Positions 48,395 through 57,668 of a DNA stretch of 64,000 nucleotides are shown here, piece by piece (positions within the stretch are counted from its first letter, which is position 1; each line of letters begins with the position of its first letter). The DNA comes from Mesorhizobium sp. ZC-5 (GTDB lineage: Bacteria > Pseudomonadota > Alphaproteobacteria > Rhizobiales > Rhizobiaceae). The position numbers were made by a program, and so were the translations under genes. The notes under the pieces were generated by a model. That model had not been told where the DNA came from, ran no database searches, and worked only from the letters and a program-made list of their open reading frames with translations. The stretch lies in the NCBI RefSeq assembly GCF_025753855.1, contig NZ_JAOWPT010000017.1, forward strand, positions 1 to 64,000, given 5' to 3'.

Positions 48395-50422
48395 TCAGTG
48401 CACGCTCTTTTCGCCCTTACCGTCGATCCAGTAGTCGTACCAGGCAGTCAGGTTGTAGAGCGTCCATATCTGCAAGCTCGTGTCCGCACGCTTGCTCCGA
48501 TGATGCGCAAAAAGTTCGTCGATATAGCCCGTGTTGAAGAAACCGCGTTTCAAGAGGTTGGAATTCCTGATCCCGCGCTCGACCCGCTCGCCGAACGAAC
48601 CGCGCAGCCAGTCGGCCATTGGCGCTCCGAAACCCATCTTCTTGCGGTAGATCAGTTCGTCCGGGATCAGACCTTCGACGGCCTTCTTAAGCAGATATTT
48701 CGCAGTGCCGTTCTTCGTTTTCCAGTTTTCCGGGATGTCGAAGCTGAAGTCGACGAGTTCGTGGTCGAGGAAAGGGACGCGAGCTTCCAGTGAAACCGAC
48801 ATCGAAATCTTGTCGACCCGCATCAGCAAAAGCTCAGGCAGCCGCAGGCGGAACTCGTTGTGAATCATGCGCGTCAGCGCGTCCTGGCCCTTATGTGCCC
48901 TGTCGAACGGCTCGAGGAACGACTTGATCACATTATAGCTGTCGGGCCTGACATAGCTTGCATCGAGCACGCCAGCGCGGATCATCGGATCATGATGGCT
49001 GGAACTGCCCAGCGCGTCGTAGCGCACCAGGCGATCCTTGCTGGTGTTCCAGAACACCATCGCGCCTGCCCAGAAATGCTCGCGATCGCGCGCAGCCCGG
49101 TCGATAATGTCGGCGTACATCGGAAACCGCGGATTGAGCCCGGAAGCACCCACGGCGGCCATCGCTGCGACCTTCCTCAACGGCTGCGGCACATAGGAGC
49201 GGAACGGCTGGAAATAGCGGTGATAGAGCCGCAGATAGCCCATGTAGGACTTGTAGCCGCAGAACTGCTCGTCGGAGCCTTCGCCGACCTGGACGCCCTT
49301 AACGCCTTGGTCCTTGGCGAGTTTCGAAACGAAATAAAGCGGAATGCAAACCCAGTCTGCGAGCGGCTCGTCCTGGTGATGAATAAGGCTGTCGAGGTAG
49401 CCGATCATGTCGGCTTCGTCGATCAGCACCTCGTGATGGTTCGTATTGAACCGCTTGGCGGCGATGTTGGCGTAATCGAGCTCATTGAGACCGGTAAAGT
49501 CCTTGAAGCCAACCGTGAAGGTGTCGATCGGCTTGTCCGAAAACTTCGACATCAAGGCGACATTTGCGGAAGAATCGATGCCACCCGAGAGGAATACGCC
49601 GATGGGCACGTCGGAGACCATCCGCCGCTCGACCGCATCGTGCAGCCGTGTGCGGATACCGTCGGTATAGAAGTCCTCCAGCGCCGCCTCGGACAGATTG
49701 CGCGTCTCCGACGGGTCGATACCCTTGCCGGGCACCGCATCGTAGTATCGGACCATCTTGATATCGCCGTCCGGTCCGATCCGAAGCCAGCAGCCCGGCG
49801 GCACCTTGTAGATGCCCTTGAACATCGTCATCGGCGCCGGCGTGGTCAGAAAGCTCAGGTAATGGACCATCGCCTGAGGATCGATGTCGCGCTCGGCCTT
49901 CGGATGGGCAAGCAGCGCCTTGATCTCGGAGCCGAACACCAGTTCGCCGTCGAACACGGCGAAATAGAGGGGCTTCACGCCGATCCGGTCGCGGACGAGA
50001 TAGAGGGCATCCTCGCGTGCGTCATGGATGCCGATGGCGAAATCACCCGATACGCGCTCCAAAAGACCATCCAGCCCCCATTCCTCGTAGCCATGCACGA
50101 GGATCTCGGTGTCGGAGTGGTCGGTCTTGAACTGGTGCCCCGCGGCCTCCAACTCGCCACGAAACTTGGCGTGATTATAGATCTCGCCGTTGAACACGAG
50201 CCAGATGCGGCCGTCCTCGTTACTCATCGGCTGACCGGCCAGGTCACTGAGATCGATGAAGGAAAGACGGCGGTGGCCGAAGCCGACTTGGCCACTGGGC
50301 GAGACCCAAAGGTCGCTGCCGTCGGGACCTCTGTGGGCCATTGTATCGCGCATCCGCTCGATCAGCGGCGCGGTCACCCTGCCCGGCTTTCCGTAGGCAA
50401 AGACACCGACTATTCCGCACAT
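48395..50422 (-). CDS. asnB: AsnB-family glutamine-dependent amidotransferase
   Basis: A 675-residue protein that begins MCGIVGVFAYG at 50420-50422, leaving Cys2 as the glutaminase nucleophile. The N-terminal glutamine amidotransferase domain has HRGPDGSDLW and FNGEIYNHAKFR; the synthetase domain has the PP-loop motif FLSGGIDSSANVA near residue 260 and EGSDEQFCGY. In surface-polysaccharide loci such proteins (for example WbpS-type) often amidate the carboxyl of a uronic-acid sugar rather than aspartate. Neighbouring UDP-sugar dehydrogenases support that reading here. It lies 3 bases ahead of heparinase 2. Confidence 0.88.
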   Translation of the reverse strand: MCGIVGVFAYGKPGRVTAPLIERMRDTMAHRGPDGSDLWVSPSGQVGFGHRRLSFIDLSDLAGQPMSNEDGRIWLVFNGEIYNHAKFRGELEAAGHQFKTDHSDTEILVHGYEEWGLDGLLERVSGDFAIGIHDAREDALYLVRDRIGVKPLYFAVFDGELVFGSEIKALLAHPKAERDIDPQAMVHYLSFLTTPAPMTMFKGIYKVPPGCWLRIGPDGDIKMVRYYDAVPGKGIDPSETRNLSEAALEDFYTDGIRTRLHDAVERRMVSDVPIGVFLSGGIDSSANVALMSKFSDKPIDTFTVGFKDFTGLNELDYANIAAKRFNTNHHEVLIDEADMIGYLDSLIHHQDEPLADWVCIPLYFVSKLAKDQGVKGVQVGEGSDEQFCGYKSYMGYLRLYHRYFQPFRSYVPQPLRKVAAMAAVGASGLNPRFPMYADIIDRAARDREHFWAGAMVFWNTSKDRLVRYDALGSSSHHDPMIRAGVLDASYVRPDSYNVIKSFLEPFDRAHKGQDALTRMIHNEFRLRLPELLLMRVDKISMSVSLEARVPFLDHELVDFSFDIPENWKTKNGTAKYLLKKAVEGLIPDELIYRKKMGFGAPMADWLRGSFGERVERGIRNSNLLKRGFFNTGYIDELFAHHRSKRADTSLQIWTLYNLTAWYDYWIDGKGEKSVH

Positions 50423-50485
50423 GAAAGCTGTCCCTTCTGGCCCCAGGGCATCGACATGTCGATGCAATGCAACCGGGTATTGACC

Positions 50486-52612
50486 TTATAAGGCAATTTG
50501 ACGGTCGACTTCGAAACTGGCGCGTGTCGTCGCCAGCTGATCTTCCAGCGAAATCGGCCACGCTGATCCTGACTTCAGGGTCGCCGCCAACGCCGTCAAC
50601 TCTTCCAGCTGGCCCTTCTCGATCGTCAACGCCTTCCAGCCGCCGCTGCCACCTGCCACGCTAAGCTGCTTGTAGTCATCCAGCGTAAGCACCTTGCCGT
50701 CGACAAATATCTCGGCGCGCTCCTTCGGATAGCTCTTCGAGCCCATAGCGGTATAGGTGAGCGTGCACACCGAGCCGTCGGCGTAACGTAGCGTCGCGAC
50801 GAAATTGTCGTCCGGTCGCCAATATTTGGTATCGGAAACAATCGACGCCGCCTGGATGCCCACCGGCTGGCTTTCGGTCAGTGCGTTGAAGAGATCGTAG
50901 ATATGGCAGGCCTCGCCGATGTTGCGGCCACCGCCTTGCGGACCATGAACCCAATGATCCGACGGAATATAACCCGCATTCATGCGATAGTTGACGATCA
51001 TTGGGGACGTGCGGCCGGCCAGTGCCTTTTTTGCGGCCGCGATGGCAGGAGAGAAGCGGCGGTTGAAACCGGTCATCAGTACCGGTCCCTTCGGGTTCTC
51101 GCTGTAGAAGCTTTCGATCTGCTGCAGTTCCTCTTCCGTCATCGCGAGCGGTTTCTCGACAAAGACGTGCTTTCCGGCCTTCAGTGCCCTCAACGTCATA
51201 TCGGCGTGCAGATCGTGGCGCGTCGCGATCAGCACCAAATCGATAGCCGGATCTGCGAGCACTGCCTCAAAATCGGTCGATGCGTTGGCGGCACCGAACC
51301 GCTCCGCCGCGCCGCGCGCCGAAAGCCCGGTGCGGCTGACAATCGTGTGAAGTTCATATGAATCCTTCAGCTTCTGCAGGTTCGGCAAGTGCATTCCCTG
51401 GGCGAACCCTCCGGCACCGATCAGAGCCAGCTTGATCTTGCCGCTCTTCGCGGCTGGCGCGGCCACCTGAAGCGTGGCCTTGCGCGCTTCCTCGCGCTCC
51501 GGGTATTTCAGGAGCACCAGCAACGGCTTCGCACCAGGAGCGCTGAGCAAGCCGTAGGCCTCTTCAGCCCGGTCGATATCGAACGGGTCCTGCAGCATGT
51601 TGGCGAGGCTGATCTTTCCGGCCGCGAGCTGGCGAAGATATTCGCTCATGTTGCGGTTTTCGGTCCAGCGCACATAGGCGATCGGATAGTCCGCGCCCTC
51701 TTCCTCGTAGAGCGGGTCGTAGCGGCCCGGCCCGTATGAGGTGGAAATAAAGAAATCGAGTTCCTTGGTGTAGATGTCCGAGCGGGCGATGTTCAGCCCG
51801 ACATCGCCGACAACAACGACGCGCGCCTTGCGCCGACATGCCTGGAAAGCCTGGGCAAGAATCTCGCTGCTCGACGAGGCAGCGGTGATTATGACCGCAT
51901 CGGCGCCATATCCATCGGTAAGCTTGGTGATCTTTTCGACGAGATCGCCATCGCCGGCCTTGATGCCGATATCCATTCCGTTGTCGAGCGCGGTCTGGAT
52001 ACGCTTCTCGTCGACGTCGGTTCCAATCACGCGGCAGCCGCTGGCGGTCAGAAGCTGCGCGGTGATCTGCCCGAGGATACCGAGACCGATCACGACAACC
52101 GTCTCACCCAGAGTCGGGTTCGTGCGCCGTACGCCCTGCATGGCGATCGCGCCAAGCGTCACCGTCGCGGCCGGGCCGAATTCGAGGCTGTCCGGAATGG
52201 AAACCGTCAAGTTGACCGGCACGTCGATGATTTCGGCGTGATTGGCGATGCCCGCCCCGGCGCACGCGACGCGGTCGCCAATCTTCAATCCCTCGACTTC
52301 GGAGCCGACCGCGATCACCGTCCCCGCGGCCGAATATCCGGTCGGCAGGCCTGCGTCGAGCTTGCCCTTGATCTGCTTGTAGACCCGGGCAAAGCCCTGG
52401 TCCTTCATCAACTGCAGGGCTTTCTTGACGTGATGCGGCTGTTTCAACGCGCGCCTGTAAAGCGGCAGGCCCGACATTTTGACGCCGGCCATCTCGGTGC
52501 CGACGCTGACGCAGGACTGCTTGACGCTGACCAGGACATTTTTCGGGCTGACGGTCGGAGCCGGCACATCCTTCAGGAAAACCTTGCCCGATTTGACCAA
52601 AAGCTGCTTCAC
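50486..52612 (-). CDS. Two-domain oxidoreductase: zinc-type dehydrogenase (MDR) fused to Gfo/Idh/MocA
   Basis: A 708-residue fusion with a GTG start at 52610-52612 overlapping the upstream dehydrogenase stop as GTGA. The N-terminal half is an MDR alcohol-dehydrogenase-like module (GLPTGYSAAGTVIAVGSEV, VVVIGLGILGQITAQLL). From about residue 395 there is a Gfo/Idh/MocA module (IKLALIGAGGFAQGMHLPNL, ATRHDLHADMTLRALKAGKH, VEKPLAMTEEE, the conserved GGRNIGEACHIYDL). This fusion is known from bacterial polysaccharide clusters as a bi-domain oxidoreductase without settled chemistry. The second half could act on a sugar nucleotide, as WbpB does. Confidence 0.88.
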   Translation of the reverse strand: MKQLLVKSGKVFLKDVPAPTVSPKNVLVSVKQSCVSVGTEMAGVKMSGLPLYRRALKQPHHVKKALQLMKDQGFARVYKQIKGKLDAGLPTGYSAAGTVIAVGSEVEGLKIGDRVACAGAGIANHAEIIDVPVNLTVSIPDSLEFGPAATVTLGAIAMQGVRRTNPTLGETVVVIGLGILGQITAQLLTASGCRVIGTDVDEKRIQTALDNGMDIGIKAGDGDLVEKITKLTDGYGADAVIITAASSSSEILAQAFQACRRKARVVVVGDVGLNIARSDIYTKELDFFISTSYGPGRYDPLYEEEGADYPIAYVRWTENRNMSEYLRQLAAGKISLANMLQDPFDIDRAEEAYGLLSAPGAKPLLVLLKYPEREEARKATLQVAAPAAKSGKIKLALIGAGGFAQGMHLPNLQKLKDSYELHTIVSRTGLSARGAAERFGAANASTDFEAVLADPAIDLVLIATRHDLHADMTLRALKAGKHVFVEKPLAMTEEELQQIESFYSENPKGPVLMTGFNRRFSPAIAAAKKALAGRTSPMIVNYRMNAGYIPSDHWVHGPQGGGRNIGEACHIYDLFNALTESQPVGIQAASIVSDTKYWRPDDNFVATLRYADGSVCTLTYTAMGSKSYPKERAEIFVDGKVLTLDDYKQLSVAGGSGGWKALTIEKGQLEELTALAATLKSGSAWPISLEDQLATTRASFEVDRQIAL

Positions 52613-53871
52613 GACCAGACTCCCCGTGTATCGATGAGGGTCTTGCCGTCGAGCTTTCCCCGTTGAATTTCAGTGTAAGGCCGGTGATTGACCAGCATCA
52701 CCAGGATTTCGGCCCGTCCAACCACTTCCTGAATGTCTTCCAGCATCCGGACGTGCGGCTTGCCGGCAAGCGATTCGGGCAGCTTGTCGATATTCGGTTC
52801 CGACACGATGATTTCGCAGTTCCCCCATCCGGCCACCGTCTCGGCTATGGCCAGGGCGGGGCTTTCCCTGAGATCGTCCACGTCCGCCTTGAATGCTAGG
52901 CCCAGGAGCGCCACCGTCGGGCGCCCGGCAGCGCCTCTTTTGTCGATCGCCGTCCTGATCTTTCCGAGCACCAGTTGAGGCTTGCTGTCGTTGACCTCGC
53001 GAGAAGTACGGATAAGCCGCGCTTCGTCGGGTGCTGCCGCGACGATGAACCAGGGATCGACCGCAATGCAGTGGCCGCCGACACCCGGACCCGGCTGCAG
53101 GATGTTGACGCGTGGATGATAGTTAGCGAGCTTGATCAGCTCCCAGACATTGATGCCGAGCTTCTCGCAGACGATCGAAAGCTCGTTTGCGAATGCGATG
53201 TTGACGTCGCGAAACGCATTCTCGGTCAGCTTGCACATTTCGGCGGTGCGCGCGTTGGTGACGTTCAACTCGCCCTTGCAAAAGATGCGATACAGTTCCT
53301 CGGCCTTGGCCGAGCAACCGGCGGTGATGCCGCCGATGACGCGGCTGTTTTCGACGAGTTCGGTCAAGACCCGACCCGGGAGGACCCGCTCGGGGCAATA
53401 GGCGACATGCACGTCGCAGTCCTCATCACCAGCACTCGGAAACTTCAGGTCTGGCCTCATGGCGGCCATCTGCTCGACAAGCCTGTCGGTCGTGCCCGGA
53501 GGAGACGTCGATTCGAGGACGACGAGATTTCCTTTCCGAAGCAGTGGCGCGATCGACCGGCCGGCCGCCTCCACATAGGCCAGGTCTGCCTTGCCATCGT
53601 GAAACGGCGTCGGCACGGCGATCATGAAGGCGTCGGCAACTTCCGGCTTGGTCGCGGCGCGCAGGTGGCCTTGTTGGACGGCATGCGCGGTGACGGCCTC
53701 GAGGTCCGGCTCCACGATATGAATTTCGCCCTTGTTGATCTTGGCGACGACCTCTTCCTTGACGTCGATGCCTATCACCTGAACGCCGCGCGATGCGATG
53801 ACGGAAGCCGTCGGCAGGCCGATATAGCCCAGGCCAAGCACACAGACGCTTTTTATATTGGCAGAACTCAT
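52609..53871 (-). CDS. wecC: UDP-N-acetyl-D-mannosamine dehydrogenase (WecC type)
   Basis: A 420-residue NAD-dependent nucleotide-sugar dehydrogenase converting UDP-ManNAc to UDP-ManNAcA. Motifs: [28 protein letters not shown]-like [40 protein letters not shown] and the catalytic Cys in [17 protein letters not shown]. The VDPWF ending of that motif is as in WecC, unlike the PFYLSW form in the dehydrogenase at 31167-32510. It overlaps wecB by 4 bases (ATGA) and the two-domain oxidoreductase by 4, so the three are translationally coupled. Confidence 0.92.
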   Translation of the reverse strand: MSSANIKSVCVLGLGYIGLPTASVIASRGVQVIGIDVKEEVVAKINKGEIHIVEPDLEAVTAHAVQQGHLRAATKPEVADAFMIAVPTPFHDGKADLAYVEAAGRSIAPLLRKGNLVVLESTSPPGTTDRLVEQMAAMRPDLKFPSAGDEDCDVHVAYCPERVLPGRVLTELVENSRVIGGITAGCSAKAEELYRIFCKGELNVTNARTAEMCKLTENAFRDVNIAFANELSIVCEKLGINVWELIKLANYHPRVNILQPGPGVGGHCIAVDPWFIVAAAPDEARLIRTSREVNDSKPQLVLGKIRTAIDKRGAAGRPTVALLGLAFKADVDDLRESPALAIAETVAGWGNCEIIVSEPNIDKLPESLAGKPHVRMLEDIQEVVGRAEILVMLVNHRPYTEIQRGKLDGKTLIDTRGVWS

Positions 53872-54989
53872 TCCTGCTCCTCGATCACGGTTCTAATTCG
53901 CTTGGCCGCCATGCCGTCGCCGTAAGGGTTTATGGTCTGAGCCATACGCTGATAATGTTCGTCGTCGTTGAGAAGCCGCCGGGCTTCGTCGACGATTTTG
54001 GCCCGTGACGTGCCGACCAGGATAACGGTCCCGGCATCCACGGCTTCGGGACGTTCCGTCGTCTCGCGCATGACAAGGATGGGTTTGCCGAGCGACGGCG
54101 CTTCCTCCTGGACACCTCCCGAATCGGTGATGATCAGATGCGATTTCTGCATCAGAAACACGAACGGTTCGTAGTCGAGGGGATCGATCAGATGGACGAA
54201 CGGCACGCCTTTGAGGAAACGTTCGACCGGTTCCCGTACGCTGGGATTGGGGTGGACCGGATAGACGATTTGCACCCTATGTCGTTCGGAAATATCGAGA
54301 AGCGCCCGGCAGATTTCCTCGAAGCCCGCTCCAAAATTCTCACGGCGATGTCCGGTAACCAGCACGACCGGCCGCTCCGGTTCCAGGAACGAGAATTTGT
54401 GCTCGAACTGGCTGAGCCTCTCCGGCGACGAGCGGATCTTCGCAACAGTCTCGAGCAGCGCATCGATGACGGTGTTGCCGGTTACGTGGATGTTGGCCGA
54501 AGGAATACCTTCGTCGAGCAGATTTTGCCGCGATTTTTCAGTCGGTGCGAAATGATATCGCGTTGCGAGCGTGGCGACGCGGCGATTCATTTCCTCCGGC
54601 CATGGCGCAAGCAGGGATCCGGACCTTAAACCCGCTTCGACATGGCCGACGGGCAATTTGCGATAGAACGCGGCAAGCGAGGCGGCGAGCGTCGTCGTCG
54701 TGTCGCCGTGCACGAGAACAATGTCCGGCCGCACCTTGTCGAGGACGCTCCCTATGCCGGTCAAGACCCGCGCCGTCAGTTGATCCAGCGTTTGGTTCGG
54801 CTGCATGAGATCGAGATCATGATCCGGTCTGATCTCGAAAAGTTCGAGAACCTGATCAAGCATCTGGCGGTGCTGAGCCGTCACGCAAACCGTCGCATCG
54901 AGCTTTTCGCTCTTGCGAAGTTCCGACACGACCGGCGCCATTTTGATCGCTTCAGGGCGCGTGCCAAAAATCGTCAGGACCTTTTTCAT
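53868..54989 (-). CDS. wecB: UDP-N-acetylglucosamine 2-epimerase (non-hydrolysing)
   Basis: A 373-residue GT-B-fold epimerase that makes UDP-ManNAc for WecC. The start at 54987-54989 gives [20 protein letters not shown], the canonical beginning; 20 further codons upstream are ignored. Other family blocks: [52 protein letters not shown] and [15 protein letters not shown]. First gene of the tightly packed minus-strand series that runs to 43428. A 2,3-diNAc-uronate epimerase (WbpI) role is conceivable given the aminotransferase, but the sequence style is WecB. Confidence 0.93.
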   Translation of the reverse strand: MKKVLTIFGTRPEAIKMAPVVSELRKSEKLDATVCVTAQHRQMLDQVLELFEIRPDHDLDLMQPNQTLDQLTARVLTGIGSVLDKVRPDIVLVHGDTTTTLAASLAAFYRKLPVGHVEAGLRSGSLLAPWPEEMNRRVATLATRYHFAPTEKSRQNLLDEGIPSANIHVTGNTVIDALLETVAKIRSSPERLSQFEHKFSFLEPERPVVLVTGHRRENFGAGFEEICRALLDISERHRVQIVYPVHPNPSVREPVERFLKGVPFVHLIDPLDYEPFVFLMQKSHLIITDSGGVQEEAPSLGKPILVMRETTERPEAVDAGTVILVGTSRAKIVDEARRLLNDDEHYQRMAQTINPYGDGMAAKRIRTVIEEQE

Positions 54990-55212
54990 CGGCCGCCGCG
55001 AACCTCGGATAAGCAGTGATCCATTCCCGTTACCGTTACCTCGCGGCAAGGCCAGCTAACTGTCCGAGTGCCAAATATGATTGTCTGCGCTCTTGATTCA
55101 GGGCGCCACATCGACCGGAATCCCACGAGACCCCTGCAGGTAGGCAGCGTTTAGTAGATCAAGAAATTAATGTCCATCCGAAAGTGTGTCACGGCACATC
55201 CCGGCACGAGCG

Positions 55213-55770
55213 CTAGTAGCGCGCGGCATCTCCTGATCCTTTCCCCGCTACGGTCGCGAAAAGTATGCCGAGATCTGAAAAGAAGTTTTTCGTATCGATG
55301 TATCGGCGATCTGCTTCAGCCAGCGCCTCCGGAGTGGACATATCTATGGCGGCCAATTGTGCGGGGCCTGTTATTCCCGGCCGAATACTGAAGACATCCT
55401 TTGCCCGCCGTGCCCGGATGACATGTTCCTGATTCGGAAGACAAGGGCGCGGGCCGACCAGACTCATGTCGCCGCGCAGAACGTTGAAAAGTTGAGGGAG
55501 TTCATCGAGCTTCGTGGATCGCAGCCGGCGGCCGGTGGGTGTAATCCAGCTTGCGGACACGTCGTGAGAACCGGCCAGCGGCGCTCCCGTCGCCATGGTG
55601 CGGAACTTGTAGCACTGAAAGGGCTGCTCATGCCTCCCGACGCGGGCCTGCACGAACAGTGCCGGACCTGGCGACGAGCGCCTCACCACGATGGCGACGA
55701 TCGCCATAACTGGCAGCAGAAGGATTATCGCGACAAGGGAGACAAGGAAATCAAATGCACGCTTCGTCAA
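55213..55770 (-). CDS. Initiating sugar-1-phosphate transferase (PHPT family, WcaJ/WreU-like)
   Basis: A 185-residue bacterial sugar transferase that places the first sugar-1-phosphate on undecaprenyl phosphate. The start is a TTG at 55768-55770 (TKRAFDFLVSLVAIILLLP) with AGGCGG 8 bases upstream. It has one N-terminal membrane segment, SSPGPALFVQARVGRH, the CYKFRTM motif and LDELPQLFNVLRGDMSLVGPRP. It is the short form containing only the catalytic domain. It follows a NAD-dependent reductase/epimerase gene by 45 bases, the pairing seen for R. etli wreQ-wreU, where the transferred sugar is QuiNAc or its precursor. Confidence 0.9.
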   Translation of the reverse strand: MTKRAFDFLVSLVAIILLLPVMAIVAIVVRRSSPGPALFVQARVGRHEQPFQCYKFRTMATGAPLAGSHDVSASWITPTGRRLRSTKLDELPQLFNVLRGDMSLVGPRPCLPNQEHVIRARRAKDVFSIRPGITGPAQLAAIDMSTPEALAEADRRYIDTKNFFSDLGILFATVAGKGSGDAARY

Positions 55771-55815
55771 ATTCCGAACCGCCTGTTCAAGAATGCGCGA
55801 CCATAGCCAGATTTT

Positions 55816-56757
55816 TCACCGTTGGAAGCCGGCACCCGAACGTGTGATCCCCTGCCGGGGCCGGATTTCCGGCGACCAGCCGAAGGTTTCGCGAAACAGC
55901 CTTGAATCGACCTGCAGATTGCCGAGAAGGCTCTTCGCGATCTTCTCCTTGCCAAGCGTCCTGAGCAACACCCTGAGCAATGCCGCGGGCACGGGCACGA
56001 GCCGCGGCGACATTCCCATGCCGGAACGCAACCAAGTGAGGATTTCCTTCAGACTGACGGATTCCTCATCGGAGACCATGTAGGTTCCCGGCTTCAGGTC
56101 TGCATCCGGCAGCGAAACCAACCCGAAGATGGCATCGGCGAGATTTTCCGCCGCGATCAGCGTACGGCTGTTACCGATGGCGCCGAATGGTAGCGGCACT
56201 CCCGTCGCGGCGAGGCGCTGGAGCAGGCGCCAGTTCCCTTGTGCGCCTGCCCCATAGACGATCGGAGGCCTGAGGACGATCCCGATACGGCCCGGCCCGT
56301 CGAATTGGCCCATGTGGCTTTCCGCCGCCAGTTTCGAGCGTCCATAAGGAGTTGTCGGAGTGGGCGTGGTCTGCTCGCTGACAGGCGTTTCCGCTGAGTT
56401 ATCGGCCACCGCGAACACGCTTGACAACAGAATAAGCACTTTGGCATCGGAGGCTGCGGCCTGCTCCACCAACCGCGCGGTGCCCCGATCGTTGACCTCG
56501 TCGAACGCCTCATTCGGGACTCCTCGCAGCGGTACCTGTGCCGCGAGATGGACGACCGCGTCGCAACCTTGCAGTACAGGGCGCCAGTCGGTTTGCGACC
56601 CTACCTCACCTACCGCGAAATACTGCACCTTGCCGTGGGGTGCCGCCGTCCTTGCAGCTCTGCCGGCAAGGTTGAGAGCGAATCCGGCGTCGCGCAACCG
56701 CTGCACAAGCAGGCCGCCGACAAAGCCGCTGGCACCCGTGACAAGGATTCTTTTCAT
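55816..56757 (-). CDS. NAD-dependent sugar epimerase/dehydratase-family reductase (WbpV/WreQ-like)
   Basis: A 313-residue extended-SDR protein. It has the dinucleotide site VTGASGFVGGLLVQRL, AAQVPLRGVPNEAFDEVN, the active-site Ser in LLSSVFAV, YGRSKLAAE with the YxxxK pair, and LRPPIVYGAGAQGNW. The length and the partner genes fit the 4-reductases WbpV/WreQ that finish UDP-FucNAc or UDP-QuiNAc after a WbpM-type dehydratase. A UDP-glucose 4-epimerase activity is the main alternative. It is 45 bases ahead of the initiating transferase on the minus strand and diverges from the dehydratase gene across the IS remnant. Confidence 0.87.
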   Translation of the reverse strand: MKRILVTGASGFVGGLLVQRLRDAGFALNLAGRAARTAAPHGKVQYFAVGEVGSQTDWRPVLQGCDAVVHLAAQVPLRGVPNEAFDEVNDRGTARLVEQAAASDAKVLILLSSVFAVADNSAETPVSEQTTPTPTTPYGRSKLAAESHMGQFDGPGRIGIVLRPPIVYGAGAQGNWRLLQRLAATGVPLPFGAIGNSRTLIAAENLADAIFGLVSLPDADLKPGTYMVSDEESVSLKEILTWLRSGMGMSPRLVPVPAALLRVLLRTLGKEKIAKSLLGNLQVDSRLFRETFGWSPEIRPRQGITRSGAGFQR

Positions 56758-56771
56758 GTCACATTTCCCTC

Positions 56772-56842
56772 ACGATTCCCGATATAACCAGAGAATGAAG
56801 ACATCGCCCATTGTTTTTCGGTTGCGGAATCGCGGCGACGCG
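56772..56842 (+). repeat. Direct repeat A flanking the IS remnant
   Basis: Starts ACGATTCCCGATATAAC and continues through GAATGAAGACATC, TTTTCGGTTGCG and CGCGGCGACGCG. A diverged copy in the same orientation lies at 57488-57555. It starts 15 bases upstream of the reductase gene start. Nature unknown: a remnant of a larger element or a duplicated control region. Confidence 0.6.
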
Positions 56843-57062
56843 TCCCGAAAGGCACTGGCCCGTATAGTCAATTCTGCAGGTACACCGAAGCCGCCACGCC
56901 GGCCACCGTTTCACCTGCAATAGGATCGGCGCTGAAGTGTCCATGTGCCCTTTTGATCGACTGCCGTTTCGATAAGCGCGCAGTGTTTGCCCGAAACTGA
57001 CTAGCCCCGGTCGTAAGATAGGAAGGATTAAGCGTCAACGACGACGGGGATCGAGGCAGCAA

Positions 57063-57389
57063 TCATCTCACCCTTTTACACCGCGGCCGTCTTTTACACC
57101 GCGGCCGTCCGTACAGGGATACCAGTAGTCGCACACATTGAAGAAAAGGCCGAGAAGAACCCCACCCCGTATTTATGCTTCGGAACGAAGCAACTCGCCC
57201 AGCTTGCCGTTCTCGTCCTCGAGTTGCTTCAACCGCTTCGGGCAGCAAGCCGTCGTATTTCTTCTTCCAGTTGAAGTAGGTCGCGTAGCTGATGCCCGCC
57301 CGACTACAGATCTCCGCCATGGGAATTCCGCCCGATCCTTGCTTCAGAATGAACGCCTTCTGTGCGTCTGAGAACTTCGATGCCTTCAT
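57063..57389 (-). mobile_element. Decayed IS3-type transposase OrfA fragment
   Basis: The first 50 residues (MKASKFSDAQKAFILKQGSG, then GIPMAEICSRAGISYATYFN, then WKKKYDGLLP) are the helix-turn-helix part of an IS3-family OrfA. After that the frame is shifted: the expected leucine-zipper part (RLKQLEDENGKLGELLRSEA) appears in another frame and then stops. No orfB, no second half and no terminal inverted repeats were found. The fragment therefore is a non-functional remnant between the reductase and dehydratase genes. Confidence 0.82.
57073..57108. repeat. Perfect 18-base tandem duplication
   Basis: CTTTTACACCGCGGCCGT occurs twice in direct succession (57073-57090, 57091-57108) at the broken 3' end of the OrfA remnant. 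It looks like a slippage or insertion scar. Confidence 0.8.
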
Positions 57390-57487
57390 CGCTCTCCGCT
57401 CCTTCTCCCAGCCGCGAGAATACAGCGAAAAACTCTAACCAAAAACGATCGAGTTTTCAGGAGTCAGAGCATGTCAGATATCCTTCA

Positions 57488-57555
57488 ACGATTCCCGATA
57501 TAACTGAAGGATGAAGGCATCTCTCAATTTTTGGTTGCGAGAGCGCGGCGACGCG
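57488..57555 (+). repeat. Direct repeat B flanking the IS remnant
   Basis: Diverged copy of the element at 56772-56842: ACGATTCCCGATATAACT, GGATGAAGGCATC, TTTTTGGTTGCG, GCGCGGCGACGCG. It lies about 115 bases upstream of the dehydratase gene. With its partner it brackets the IS3 remnant at a distance of about 700 bases. Confidence 0.6.
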
Positions 57556-57668
57556 CCTCAGCAATTCCACCACGAACGAGCGCTGGAATGTTGTAAGGAC
57601 AGCTCGATTCGGGTAACTAACAGGCAAGCGGGTAGACAAACAATGAATTTCTGCGGGGAGAGTTCGCT

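Noticed and set aside
48860-50491. 543-codon plus-strand frame opposite asnB
   Set aside because: asnB on the minus strand has Cys2, PP-loop and complete length; the opposite frame has no protein features.
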